DNA of 64,000 nucleotides. Source: CAVIQK01 sp964613035 (lineage in GTDB: Bacteria; Bacillota; Clostridia; Christensenellales; DTU072). The stretch is from contig CAZTFQ010000002.1 in assembly GCA_964613035.1 (NCBI GenBank), positions 85,469 to 149,468 of the forward strand. The letters run 5' to 3'. A model generated the notes under the pieces. The model searched no databases, had not been told where the DNA came from, and was given only the letters and a program-made list of their open reading frames with translations. The stretch's first letter is position 1. Every line of letters begins with the position of its first letter. The position numbers were made by a program, and so were the translations under genes. This document shows, in pieces, positions 40,512-48,994 of this stretch.

Positions 40512-41432
40512 ATGAACAAGTATTTAAGCGTATCGCAAGAAGTCAGAGAAGCCCTTGAATCGGGACGTCCCGTGGTCGCGCTGGAGTCGACGATCATTTC
40601 GCACGGCATGCCGTATCCTAAAAACGTCGAGACCGCTCTTAACGTGGAAAAAATCGTCAGAGAGTCGGGCGCGGTACCCGCGACGATAGCCATTATAGAA
40701 GGTCGTCTCGTGGTCGGATGCAGCAAAGAAGAGATAGAGAGACTGGGAAAGAAGGGACTGGAGGTAACGAAAGTTTCCAGAAGAGACATTCCTTTCGTGG
40801 TGGCTAAGAAAGCCGACGGAGCCACCACCGTCGCCGCAACGATGTATATAGCGCATCTGGCGGGAGTGGACGTATTCGCCACGGGCGGCATCGGAGGCGT
40901 GCACAGAGGGGCCGAAACCACTATGGATATTTCCGCGGACCTCGACGAGTTGCAGGAGACGTCGGTTATGGTCGTATGCGCGGGAGCCAAATCCATTCTC
41001 GACATAGGACTTACCCTCGAGTGTCTCGAGACGAGAGGCGTTGCCGTGGTGGGATATCGCACCGAAGAAATGCCCGCGTTTTATACGAGAAAGAGCGGAT
41101 ATAAAGTGGATTATCGTCTGGATTCTCCGGAAGAAATAGCCTCTGCGTATTATGCGAAAAACGCCGTCGGGCTCAAGGGCGGAATGCTTGTAGCCAATCC
41201 CATCCCCGAGGAATACGCCATGGACTCCGATTATATCAATAAGAATATAGAAGAAGCCGTTGCGGAATGCGAGAAACTGGGCATTCACGGAAAGCAAACC
41301 ACTCCGTATCTGCTCGATAAAATTCAAAAACTCACCGCGGGTCGGAGTCTGGAAGCCAATATTCAACTGGTCTACAACAACGCGCGTCTGGCTGCGAAGA
41401 TCGCCGCTGCATTGTCCGAGCTGAAGAAATAA
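40512..41432 (+). CDS. psuG: Pseudouridine-5'-phosphate glycosidase
   Basis: PsuG (306 aa) reversibly splits pseudouridine-5'-phosphate into uracil and ribose-5-phosphate. Family motifs are strong: PVVALESTIISHGMPYPKN, the catalytic-Lys/metal region ADGATTVAATM, and FATGGIGGVHRGAETTMDIS. The length is normal. It is coupled to psuK. The released uracil would feed the two Upp enzymes encoded at 24-26 kb. Its stop codon directly abuts the convergent permease gene with no terminator between. Confidence 0.95.
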   Translation: MNKYLSVSQEVREALESGRPVVALESTIISHGMPYPKNVETALNVEKIVRESGAVPATIAIIEGRLVVGCSKEEIERLGKKGLEVTKVSRRDIPFVVAKKADGATTVAATMYIAHLAGVDVFATGGIGGVHRGAETTMDISADLDELQETSVMVVCAGAKSILDIGLTLECLETRGVAVVGYRTEEMPAFYTRKSGYKVDYRLDSPEEIASAYYAKNAVGLKGGMLVANPIPEEYAMDSDYINKNIEEAVAECEKLGIHGKQTTPYLLDKIQKLTAGRSLEANIQLVYNNARLAAKIAAALSELKK

Positions 41433-42767
41433 TCAAAAAATAAGGTAAGAGATATATAATCCGCCCAGAGAGGCGAGAAGCGTCGGCACCGCAATCGCGG
41501 TGCCGTATTTAACGAAATCGAAAAAGGACATCTTCACGTCCAAATTTTTGAGAAGCCCCGTAAACATTATTCCCGCGAGGGCTCCCACAGGGGTGAAAAA
41601 CGCGCCGACGTTGGAGCCGATGACCGCGGCGTATACCGCGTAGGCGGAGGCGTTTTCCGATATGGCGGAATAAAACACGCTCATCGGGATGTTGTTGACG
41701 AGATTGGCGACCAGTGCGGAGGACGTTCCGTATACCAGAATATCGAGTCGGTCGGGTACGTCGGAGAGGAAGTCGGCTATCGCGGCGGTTACGCCGTTAT
41801 TTTTTAGCGCGAGCACGATAACGAACATAGCCAGTACGAAAGGAATCAATTGATACGGAAGCCTTTTGAGAGTTCCCGTTATTTCTACGGGCTTTTTTCT
41901 TTTCCTTATATAATATACGCACGCGACGGACAGGAGCAGGATCAGCGCGACGAGCGCAACCGCCCATGATTCTATTCCTACGTAATCGGATACGACCAGC
42001 GCGATCAGACATATGCCGAGTATTATCGCGGATATTATCGCCAAAACGGGACTTTTAGGTTCGGTGACGGAGAAGTCGTCCGTCGACAGCGGGCAAGAGA
42101 GCTGTTTTCTGAAAAGTAAATAGAGCGTCGCCAGTGCCGCGGCTCCGCCGAGGAGGGACGGAACGACCATATGCGAGAAGTATTCGAAGAAGGTCATGCC
42201 GTAGCTTTCCGCAAGATAGATGTTGGTGGGGTTGCCGATAATGAATATCATCGAGAAAGTGTTCGCCGCGACGAATTCCGTCACGACGTAAGGCGTCGGA
42301 GAGACTTTGGCGCGCTTGCAGAAGTAGCATAAAAACGGCGTGAAGGTCAATATGACGACGTCGTTGGACGTGAATACGGTGAGAAACGAAACCACAAAAA
42401 ACACCGTAAAAAACAGCCTTTTTTGGCTTTTTCCCGCAAGTCCGACGGACTTGGAAGCAAGATATCCGAGAGCGCCCGTTTCGTCGAGAAAAACGGATAT
42501 CGCGGTCATCGAGAAGAACAGTATGAGAATTTTTACGGGATTGACGGAAACTCTGCCTTCTGCCATCGACCACATATCGTCGGTCAGCCCTGAGAAGACG
42601 TCCCCCGCGGATATACAGCCGAGAATTACCGCCAATACGGCGGCAACGAATGAAATTACCCAGAAAAAAGGCACTTTTTTGCCTTTTACGGTTATGTCCG
42701 GCAGGAATATCACGGACAGCGCGGTGCCTGCCGCCGCGACCGCGCCGAGAATAATCGAAATCGACAT
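41433..42767 (-). CDS. ArsB/NhaD-superfamily ion transporter (SLC13-like)
   Basis: This 444-aa protein has about 11-12 TM helices, with FLTVFTSNDVVILTFTPFLC and IFIIGNPTNIYLAESYG, the paired discontinuous-helix motifs of the ArsB/NhaD/DASS ion-transporter superfamily. The second repeat, NLVNNIPMSVFYSAI and GSNVGAFFTPVGALAGIMF, is also intact. The transported ion could be Na+/H+, arsenite or an organic anion; no arsR/arsC is nearby. It stands alone on the minus strand. Confidence 0.82.
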   Translation of the reverse strand: MSISIILGAVAAAGTALSVIFLPDITVKGKKVPFFWVISFVAAVLAVILGCISAGDVFSGLTDDMWSMAEGRVSVNPVKILILFFSMTAISVFLDETGALGYLASKSVGLAGKSQKRLFFTVFFVVSFLTVFTSNDVVILTFTPFLCYFCKRAKVSPTPYVVTEFVAANTFSMIFIIGNPTNIYLAESYGMTFFEYFSHMVVPSLLGGAAALATLYLLFRKQLSCPLSTDDFSVTEPKSPVLAIISAIILGICLIALVVSDYVGIESWAVALVALILLLSVACVYYIRKRKKPVEITGTLKRLPYQLIPFVLAMFVIVLALKNNGVTAAIADFLSDVPDRLDILVYGTSSALVANLVNNIPMSVFYSAISENASAYAVYAAVIGSNVGAFFTPVGALAGIMFTGLLKNLDVKMSFFDFVKYGTAIAVPTLLASLGGLYISYLIF

Positions 42768-42868
42768 TTTTATTCCTCAACGAAATAGGATTATATTCCC
42801 GTAATCGTCAAAACTCAACGATTTTCGTCCGATTGATAAAAATCGAAGTAGTCTCTCGGCTCTACGAT

Positions 42869-42897
42869 TTGACAAAACTTTCGCGCGTACGTATAAT
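42869..42897 (+). promoter_or_regulatory. Promoter of the small membrane protein
   Basis: TTGACA (42869-42874), 17-bp spacer and TATAAT (42892-42897), both perfect. Confidence 0.85.
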
Positions 42898-42925
42898 GGT
42901 GTCGCAGGAAGAAAGGAGAAAAAAG

Positions 42926-43270
42926 ATGAAAAAGGGAAAATTCGTAGCAGGGACGATATTCTTCGTCATAGCGGTAGCGGTGTTTCTTTTCGGGACGTAT
43001 CTTCTTCTGGACGGTCTTATTAACGTCGACACCGACAGCGCGGAGGGGCTTGCGCTCATACTCATAATTCCGCTCGCTATCTTTTCGTACTCGGCGGAGC
43101 TGGTCGCGACCGTGATATCCGTGCCGTGTTTGCTCTCTTACAGAAGAGATTACGAAGAGCCCGCAGTCAGGACCGCGAGCGTCGTTATGGCGATTATAGA
43201 GATTGTCTTGATGATTTTTGCGGCGGGACTGATTGTCTACCTGTACGCGTCGCAGAGTATAGCGGAATAA
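42926..43270 (+). CDS. Small four-helix membrane protein, unknown
   Basis: I do not recognise a family. It is a 114-aa protein starting MKKGKFVAGTIFFVIAVAVF, with four predicted TM segments, a short acidic loop after TM1 (NVDTDSAEG) and a charged cytoplasmic loop (YRRDYEEPAVR). The start at 42926 is set by AAGGAG 7 nt upstream; longer frames overlap the promoter. It is monocistronic with a perfect promoter and a terminator, so it is a real, probably well-expressed gene. Confidence 0.78.
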   Translation: MKKGKFVAGTIFFVIAVAVFLFGTYLLLDGLINVDTDSAEGLALILIIPLAIFSYSAELVATVISVPCLLSYRRDYEEPAVRTASVVMAIIEIVLMIFAAGLIVYLYASQSIAE

Positions 43271-43276
43271 AAGAAT

Positions 43277-43299
43277 GGCTCCTCGTCGAGCCTTTTTTT
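43277..43299 (+). terminator. Terminator after the small membrane protein gene
   Basis: GGCTC (43277-43281), 6-nt loop, GAGCC (43288-43292), T7. Confidence 0.72.
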
Positions 43300-43433
43300 C
43301 TTACTCGAGAAAACGTCGGGAGCGAAACGAATTGATAAAAAATATTGTTTTCGCGTTTGGCTCCAGTCGGTTGCGTTAAGAATTTTCGTATGATATATTA
43401 TTATCTATACACGAGGAAGAGGGTGCCCGAGTC

Positions 43434-44366
43434 ATGAACGTTCTTTATCTGAAATACGCCGTCGAGGTCGCCAAAGCAGGTTCTATCAATAAGGCTGCGG
43501 AAAGTCTTTTCGTCGCGCAACCCAATCTCAGCAGAGCCATTAAGGAGCTGGAAAAAGATTTGGGCGTAGTCATATTCGACCGCAACGCCAAGGGGATGAC
43601 TCTGACGCACGACGGCGAGCTTTTGATCCAATACGGAAAAAGAATATTAAAAGAACTCGACGAAGTCGAGAGCGTGTTCAAGGAAGGAGCCTCCGAGAGG
43701 AAGCGATTTTCTCTGTCCGCGCCCAGAGCGTCGTACGTGGCGGAAGCCTTTTCGGATTTCGTCTCGAGGCTGAATACGGACAAAATGGAGATTCTCTATA
43801 AAGAAACCAATCCGTCCGAGACCATAAAGAACGTCGCGGAAGAGGGCTACGGTCTGGGAATAGTCCGCTATGCGGAGAGTTACGATAAGTTTTATAAGCA
43901 GACTCTCGCCGAGAAGAATCTCGAGGCGGAGTTGATAACGGAATTCAGATACGAGCTGTTGTTCAATCGCGACAGCGTACTGGCGACGAAAGAAAAAATC
44001 GCGACGGCGGATTTGGAAAACCTGACCGAGATTGCTCACGCGGACCATTACGTGCCGACGCTTCCCGTGGCGGCGGTCAGAAGAGCCGAGCTGTCCGAGG
44101 GCGTAGGGAAAAGGATATTCGTCTTCGAGAGAGCGAGTCAATTCGAAATTCTGTCGAAAAATAAGTCCGCTTTTATGTGGGTCAGTCCCGTCCCGGACGT
44201 AACTCTCGACAGATACGGACTGGCGGAAAAGGCGTGCGAAGAAAACGTCAAGCGATATAAGGACGTGATGATATATCGCAAGGATTATAAGCTGACGGAG
44301 CTGGATAAAGCCTTCGTCACGGAGTTGGTGGACGTCAAGCGCCGCATGGAAAAGCGCAAGGGGTAA
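43434..44366 (+). CDS. LysR-family transcriptional regulator
   Basis: The protein (310 aa) has the N-terminal LysR wHTH (YLKYAVEVAKAGSINKAAES, then AQPNLSRAIKELEKDLGVVI) and a two-lobe effector domain from about residue 90. LysR proteins act as tetramers that respond to a small ligand. The target is not evident: it lies between an unknown membrane protein and the rex-hydrogenase cluster on the same strand, with 114 bp to rex. A weak AGAGGG precedes the ATG. Confidence 0.88.
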   Translation: MNVLYLKYAVEVAKAGSINKAAESLFVAQPNLSRAIKELEKDLGVVIFDRNAKGMTLTHDGELLIQYGKRILKELDEVESVFKEGASERKRFSLSAPRASYVAEAFSDFVSRLNTDKMEILYKETNPSETIKNVAEEGYGLGIVRYAESYDKFYKQTLAEKNLEAELITEFRYELLFNRDSVLATKEKIATADLENLTEIAHADHYVPTLPVAAVRRAELSEGVGKRIFVFERASQFEILSKNKSAFMWVSPVPDVTLDRYGLAEKACEENVKRYKDVMIYRKDYKLTELDKAFVTELVDVKRRMEKRKG

Positions 44367-44423
44367 TATAAAATTTGATATACCCCTCATAAAAAATAAA
44401 TATCGACAATCGAGTCGTAATTC

Positions 44424-44460
44424 TTGCGCGCCGAGAAGATAATTGATAAAATTATATCGA
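44424..44460 (+). promoter_or_regulatory. rex promoter with overlapping Rex-like operator
   Basis: The -35 TTGCGC (44424-44429), 17-bp spacer and -10 TAAAAT (44447-44452) overlap TTGATAA-AATT-ATATCGA (44443-44460). The latter resembles the Rex operator TTGWTAA-N4-TTAWCAA with two mismatches in the right half. Autoregulation is inferred. Confidence 0.5.
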
Positions 44461-44480
44461 TAAACGAGGAGCGATAAGAA

Positions 44481-45095
44481 ATGATCGAAAAAAACATCCC
44501 TAAATCCGTCGTCGCAAGACTGCCGCTGTATCTGCATTATCTGCGCGGCGTGAGCGAGGAGAAGTCGTCGATATCGTCTTCCGCGGTAGCCAAAGCGGTG
44601 AGACTGGGAGAGGTTCAGGTAAGAAAGGACCTGGCGATGGTCTCGGGAAAAGGTAAGCCCAAGACCGGATACGTCACGAGAGAGCTCGTCGACAGCATAA
44701 TGGAAGTGCTCGGTTGCGTGGACGGGAAGAACGCCGTCATCGTCGGCGCGGGGCATCTCGGTGCGGCATTGCTTGCGTATAAAGGATTTTCCGAGTACAA
44801 TATTCGCATAATAGGAGCGTTCGACTCGGACGAAAAAAAACGCGGAACGGAAATATACGGCAAGTCGATAATGTCTATAGACGAGATGAGCGATTATTGT
44901 CGCGACAACGACGTGTCGATCGGGATAATAACGGTTCCGGAAGTCGCCGCGCAGAAGGTTTGCGACAGATTGATAGACTGCGGCATCAGGACTATATGGA
45001 GTTTCGCCCCGATTAGACTGGAGGTTCCCGATTACGTTAGACTAAAAGAGGAGAATATGGCCGCGTCCCTGTCGGCGCTGGCTGCCAACGTGTAA
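44481..45095 (+). CDS. rex: Redox-sensing transcriptional repressor Rex
   Basis: Rex (204 aa) represses fermentation and respiration genes when NADH/NAD+ is low and releases DNA on binding NADH. Its N-terminal wHTH (VVARLPLYLHYLRGV; VQVRKDLAMVSGKGKPKTGY) and Rossmann domain with VGAGHLGAALLAY (GxGxxG-type) are clear. It is the first gene of the plus-strand run through the malate dehydrogenase, hydrogenase and Hdr-Flx-fumarate reductase genes, so it probably controls them. The next gene begins 1 nt after its stop. Confidence 0.95.
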   Translation: MIEKNIPKSVVARLPLYLHYLRGVSEEKSSISSSAVAKAVRLGEVQVRKDLAMVSGKGKPKTGYVTRELVDSIMEVLGCVDGKNAVIVGAGHLGAALLAYKGFSEYNIRIIGAFDSDEKKRGTEIYGKSIMSIDEMSDYCRDNDVSIGIITVPEVAAQKVCDRLIDCGIRTIWSFAPIRLEVPDYVRLKEENMAASLSALAANV

Positions 45096-45096
45096 G

Positions 45097-45846
45097 ATGA
45101 AAGCCGATAGAATAATAGGTGTGAGAAACGATAAAACGGTCTTAAGAGACGGCGACAACTGCGTTAAAGTTTTCGGAGAGAACTATTCCGGCGCCAGAGT
45201 GCTTAAGGAGGCTCTCAATCAGTCGAGAGCGAGAGAGGTCGGCATCAACGCGCCTCTCATTAAGAGCGTCTCGTGCGAGGACGGCAGATGGTCGATAACC
45301 TACGAGTACGTGGACGGCAAGACTCTCGACAGGCTTATAGAAGAGAACCCCGAAAAGAAAGACGAGTATCTCGAGCTTCTGGTCAGACTTCAGAGAGACG
45401 TGCTTGCCAAAGATTGTCCGCAGCTGTCCAGACTCAGAGAGAAATATAACTACAATATCAGTCGTACCGATCTGGAAGCGACGGTCAGATACGATCTCAT
45501 CAACAAGCTGTGGGATATGCCCACTAGGACCAAGCTGTGTCACGGGGATTTCAATCCCACCAACATAATCGTCACCCCCGAGGGAGAGCCCTACATCATA
45601 GACTGGGCGCAGGCAGCCAGAGGCAATGCGTCCGCCGACGTGGCGAGGACGTATATATACTTCCTGCTGAAGGACGACAAGATAGACGCGGACAGATATC
45701 TGGAGCTGTATTGCTCCGCGGCGGGAGCGGATCCCGATTGCATCCGCAGATGGATACCCATCGTTGCAGGCGCCATGATAGGCGAGAGCAATGAGAGAGA
45801 AAAAGAGTTTTTGACCTCCGTGGCAAACAACCCGGAGTATAAATAA
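45097..45846 (+). CDS. APH/choline-kinase-fold small-molecule kinase
   Basis: The 249-aa protein keeps the kinase core of the aminoglycoside phosphotransferase family: LCHGDFNPTNIIV (catalytic HGDxxxxN) and YIIDWAQAARGNASAD (metal-binding D). WSITYEYVDGKTLDRLI marks the hinge. The substrate is unknown; family members phosphorylate antibiotics, choline, homoserine or sugars. Its place inside the rex-hydrogenase operon, 1 nt after rex, argues against antibiotic resistance and for a metabolic or regulatory role. Confidence 0.82.
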   Translation: MKADRIIGVRNDKTVLRDGDNCVKVFGENYSGARVLKEALNQSRAREVGINAPLIKSVSCEDGRWSITYEYVDGKTLDRLIEENPEKKDEYLELLVRLQRDVLAKDCPQLSRLREKYNYNISRTDLEATVRYDLINKLWDMPTRTKLCHGDFNPTNIIVTPEGEPYIIDWAQAARGNASADVARTYIYFLLKDDKIDADRYLELYCSAAGADPDCIRRWIPIVAGAMIGESNEREKEFLTSVANNPEYK

Positions 45847-45862
45847 GTAAGGAGAACAACAT

Positions 45863-46105
45863 ATGGTAAAATTAACGGTTTGTATTGGTAGCTCTTGTCA
45901 TATCAAGGGATCCAGACAGGTAGTGGAACAGTTACAGGCTCTCATTTCCGAGAGAGGACTTAAAGACAAAGTCGAGCTGAGCGGTACTTTCTGCATGGGC
46001 AACTGTCAGCAGGGCGTGTGCGTGACGGTGGACGGCGAGTTGTACTCGGTCAGTCCCGAGACGGCTAAAGAATTTTTCGAGACGACGATATTGACGAGAA
46101 TCTAG
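45863..46105 (+). CDS. Thioredoxin-like [2Fe-2S] ferredoxin 1
   Basis: This is an 80-aa stand-alone domain of the NuoE/HydC C-terminal type. The cluster ligands are the Cys pair in CIGSSC (C-x4-C, residues 7-12) and CMGNC (C-x3-C, about 48-52). Such proteins pass electrons in NADH-linked hydrogenase systems. AAGGAG precedes the ATG. It is the first of two tandem paralogues and lies upstream of the dehydrogenase and sensory hydrogenase genes. Confidence 0.88.
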   Translation: MVKLTVCIGSSCHIKGSRQVVEQLQALISERGLKDKVELSGTFCMGNCQQGVCVTVDGELYSVSPETAKEFFETTILTRI

Positions 46106-46107
46106 TC

Positions 46108-46365
46108 ATGATGGTCGTTAAAGTTTGCATAGGCAGTTCCTGCCACATAAAGGGCGCGCCGGAGATAGTCGAGCTGATGGAGAAGTACATAGAGGCACAC
46201 GACCTCAAGGACGAGATAGAGCTCACGGGCTGTTTTTGCGCCGGCAAGTGCAACAGGACGGGCGTAACCATTGCCGTAGACGACGACGTCTATACGGGAA
46301 TAACCAAGGAGAGCTTCAACGAGTTCTTCAGAGAAAATATTTTGAAAAGAGCGAAAGAATTATGA
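46108..46365 (+). CDS. Thioredoxin-like [2Fe-2S] ferredoxin 2
   Basis: This 85-aa paralogue of the preceding gene again has CIGSSC and CAGKC as ligands. It starts 2 nt after ferredoxin 1, where ATG 46108 and ATG 46111 are alternatives with no separate ribosome site, so translation is coupled. Its stop overlaps the dehydrogenase start (ATGA). The two domains may form an electron pair or partner different hydrogenases. Confidence 0.88.
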   Translation: MMVVKVCIGSSCHIKGAPEIVELMEKYIEAHDLKDEIELTGCFCAGKCNRTGVTIAVDDDVYTGITKESFNEFFRENILKRAKEL

Positions 46366-47306
46366 GAAAAATCACTATTATCGGTAGCGGCAAGGTCGGT
46401 GCGACCATAGCATACTCTCTGATCTGCAGAGAATTGGCAACGGATATCGTCATCATCGACGTCAACGGAGAGAAGGCTCTCGGCGAGGCTCTGGACATAA
46501 GACAGGGTCTGTCGTACGACGCTCCCTGTTCGGTCTATGCGGGCGGATACCCCGACGCGGAAGGATCCGACATCGTCATCATCACTTCGGGCATAGCTCG
46601 TAAACCCGGTCAGTCCAGACTGGAACTCATCAACACCAACATCAACATTCAGAAGGCGATTATTCCCGAGATAACCAAATATGCTCCCGACGCGGTCTAT
46701 ATTATGGTTTCCAATCCCGTCGACATACTTACGTATTCCTTCTGCAAGCTGTCCGGTATCCCCGAGAACAGAGTAATCGGTTCCGGCACGATAATCGACA
46801 CCGCGAGACTCAGAGCACGTCTCCAGGAGTATACGGGACTGGACGCGAGAAACATCAACGCGTACGTCTTCGGCGAGCACGGCGATTCCTCTTTCGTGCC
46901 CTGGTCGATCTCCGACATAACGGATATCCCCGTCACGGATTATCGCAATTCAGACGTATTCAAGGATTGTATTCCCACTAAAATCAATATCCCCGAGATA
47001 GAGAGCTATATGAAGACGTCCGGCTCGAGAGTCATCTCCAGAAAGGGCGCCACCTTCTACGCGATAGCGTCTACGGTCAGCTACATATGCAGAGCCGTCC
47101 TCGACAACACCAATACGGTTATGTCCGTATCCACAATGATGCACGGCGAGTACGGAGTGTCCGACGTGTGTCTGTCTACCCTTAACGTTATCGGAAAAAA
47201 CGGCGTTCATGCCAAAGTCAACCCTAAACTTACCGAAGAGGAGATCGCAAAACTCCACAACAGCGCCGACGTACTGAAGAAGATAATTTCCGATCTGGAT
47301 ATTTAA
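46362..47306 (+). CDS. mdh: NAD-dependent malate/lactate dehydrogenase, malate-type specificity residue
   Basis: The 314-aa protein is a 2-hydroxyacid dehydrogenase of the LDH/MDH superfamily: IIGSGKVGATIAYSL binds NAD, and YVFGEHGDSS carries the catalytic His. The coenzyme loop reads SGIARKPGQSR. The Arg (about residue 80) is at the LDH position 102, where Gln gives lactate and Arg gives malate specificity; GIARKPG is typical of bacterial MDH. With fumC, frdAB and pckA downstream, malate dehydrogenase (oxaloacetate to malate) is favoured. Overall sequence also resembles LDH (NPVDILTY), so lactate activity is the alternative. Confidence 0.72.
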   Translation: MRKITIIGSGKVGATIAYSLICRELATDIVIIDVNGEKALGEALDIRQGLSYDAPCSVYAGGYPDAEGSDIVIITSGIARKPGQSRLELINTNINIQKAIIPEITKYAPDAVYIMVSNPVDILTYSFCKLSGIPENRVIGSGTIIDTARLRARLQEYTGLDARNINAYVFGEHGDSSFVPWSISDITDIPVTDYRNSDVFKDCIPTKINIPEIESYMKTSGSRVISRKGATFYAIASTVSYICRAVLDNTNTVMSVSTMMHGEYGVSDVCLSTLNVIGKNGVHAKVNPKLTEEEIAKLHNSADVLKKIISDLDI

Positions 47307-47323
47307 TTTAGAGGAAACCGATT

Positions 47324-48994
47324 ATGGAATGTCTGACTCTTAAGAAGTCCAACTGTAAAAACTGTTATAAGTGCATACGCTATTGTCCCGTCAAGTCGAT
47401 TAGGTTTTCGGGCAATCAGGCCCACATTATAGGAGACGAGTGCATACTGTGCGGACATTGCTACGTGGTCTGTCCGCAGAATGCCAAGGTCATTACCAGC
47501 GAGGTGGAGAAAGCCAAAGTTTTAATAAGCTCGGGCTCTCCCGTCGTGGTCAGTCTGGCACCGTCCTTCGTCGCGCGCTACAAAGAAGCCGGCATCGCGG
47601 GAATGAGAGAGGCGCTTAAAAAGTTGGGCTTTTTCGACGCGGAAGAAACCGCCCTCGGAGCAACCGCCGTCAAAAAAGAGTACGAAAGAATTTTACGAGA
47701 AGAAAACAGAGACGTTCTGATTTCTTCTTGTTGTCATTCCATCAATCTGCTTATTCAGAAATATTATCCGTCGCTGCTCCCGTATCTTGCAGACGTATTG
47801 TCTCCCATGCAGGCTCACGCGGAGGATATCAAGAAGCGTATCGCCGACGCCAAGGTCGTCTTCATAGGTCCCTGTATAGCTAAGAAAGACGAGGCGTCTC
47901 ATTATGAAAGCGTAGACGCCGTGGTGACCTTCGATCAGCTGGACGAATGGCTGGCGGAAGAGGGCGTCGTGCCGACGGCTGCTCCCGACGACGGAGACGA
48001 AGGCAGAGCGAGACTCTTCCCGACTACGGGAGGCATCATCGAGACGATGAGTACCCGTCCCGAGGGATACGATTACATAGCCATAGACGGCGTAGACAAG
48101 TGCATAGACGTCCTCGAAGAACTCAAGAGAGGCACCGTGCATAAGTGTTTCATCGAGATGTCCGCGTGCGCGGGCAGCTGCGTGGGCGGTCCCGTTATGG
48201 AGAAGCATAAAACTTCTCTTCTGGAAGACGTCATTTCCGTTAAAAAGTTCGCTAAAGACAAAGACTTTTCGGTCCCCGATCCGTCTCCCGCTGAAGTGAG
48301 AAAGTTTTTCGTGCCGATAGAGAAAAAGAATCCTCTCCCCTCCGAGTACGAGATAACTCGAGTTATGAGAGAGATGGGAAAAATTCGCCCGGAAGACGAG
48401 CTTAATTGCGGCAGCTGCGGCTACGACACCTGCAGAGACAAGGCGATAGCCATTCTGGAAGGGAAAGCCGAAATCTCGATGTGTTTGCCTTATCTTAAGG
48501 ATAAAGCGGAGAGCTTCTCGGACAGCATCGTCAACAATACCCCCAACGGTATCGTCGTTCTTAACGAAAACCTCGAGGTTCAGCAGATCAACCGTTCCGC
48601 GATGAAGATACTCAATATCCGTTCCGCGTCCGACGTCATGGGTTCGCCCGTGGTGAGGGTTATGGATCCGCTTCCTTTCATGAACGTGCTCCGTACCAAG
48701 CGCAACGTCAACAACAAGCGCACGTATCTTACGGAGTATAAGAAGTACATCGACCAGACGATCGTCTACGACGAGACCAATCAGTTGCTCTTAAGCATCA
48801 TCTGCGACGTCACGGAAGAGCAGACGGAGAGAGAGAAGAAAGAAAACATCAGTCGTCAGACCGTAGAGATAGCGGACAAGGTCGTCGAAAAGCAGATGCG
48901 TATCGTACAAGAGATAGCGTCGCTTCTGGGCGAGACCGCCGCGGAAACCAAAATAGCTTTAACCAAGCTCAAGGAGTCTATAGACAATGAATGA
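47324..48994 (+). CDS. Sensory-type [FeFe] hydrogenase with PAS domain (HydS-like, group C)
   Basis: This 556-aa protein has domains in order: two 4Fe-4S sites (CKNCYKCIRYCP, CILCGHCYVVCP; residues 10-55), then an H-cluster domain (about 75-340). Its motifs are SSCCHSIN (L1, about 134; usually TSCCP), GPCIAKKDE (L2) and SACAGSCVGG (L3). Next comes a Cys-rich CGSCGYDTCRDKA module (about 363-400), a PAS domain (about 400-510) and a C-terminal coiled coil. Group C enzymes are thought to sense H2 rather than turn it over rapidly. The stop overlaps the phosphatase gene by 8 bp, which pairs sensor with signalling output. Confidence 0.85.
   Translation: MECLTLKKSNCKNCYKCIRYCPVKSIRFSGNQAHIIGDECILCGHCYVVCPQNAKVITSEVEKAKVLISSGSPVVVSLAPSFVARYKEAGIAGMREALKKLGFFDAEETALGATAVKKEYERILREENRDVLISSCCHSINLLIQKYYPSLLPYLADVLSPMQAHAEDIKKRIADAKVVFIGPCIAKKDEASHYESVDAVVTFDQLDEWLAEEGVVPTAAPDDGDEGRARLFPTTGGIIETMSTRPEGYDYIAIDGVDKCIDVLEELKRGTVHKCFIEMSACAGSCVGGPVMEKHKTSLLEDVISVKKFAKDKDFSVPDPSPAEVRKFFVPIEKKNPLPSEYEITRVMREMGKIRPEDELNCGSCGYDTCRDKAIAILEGKAEISMCLPYLKDKAESFSDSIVNNTPNGIVVLNENLEVQQINRSAMKILNIRSASDVMGSPVVRVMDPLPFMNVLRTKRNVNNKRTYLTEYKKYIDQTIVYDETNQLLLSIICDVTEEQTEREKKENISRQTVEIADKVVEKQMRIVQEIASLLGETAAETKIALTKLKESIDNE

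Noticed and set aside
46362..47306. Plain L-lactate dehydrogenase
   Set aside because: Arg replaces the lactate-specific Gln in the coenzyme loop, and the context is the malate-fumarate-succinate branch. Kept only as the alternative activity.
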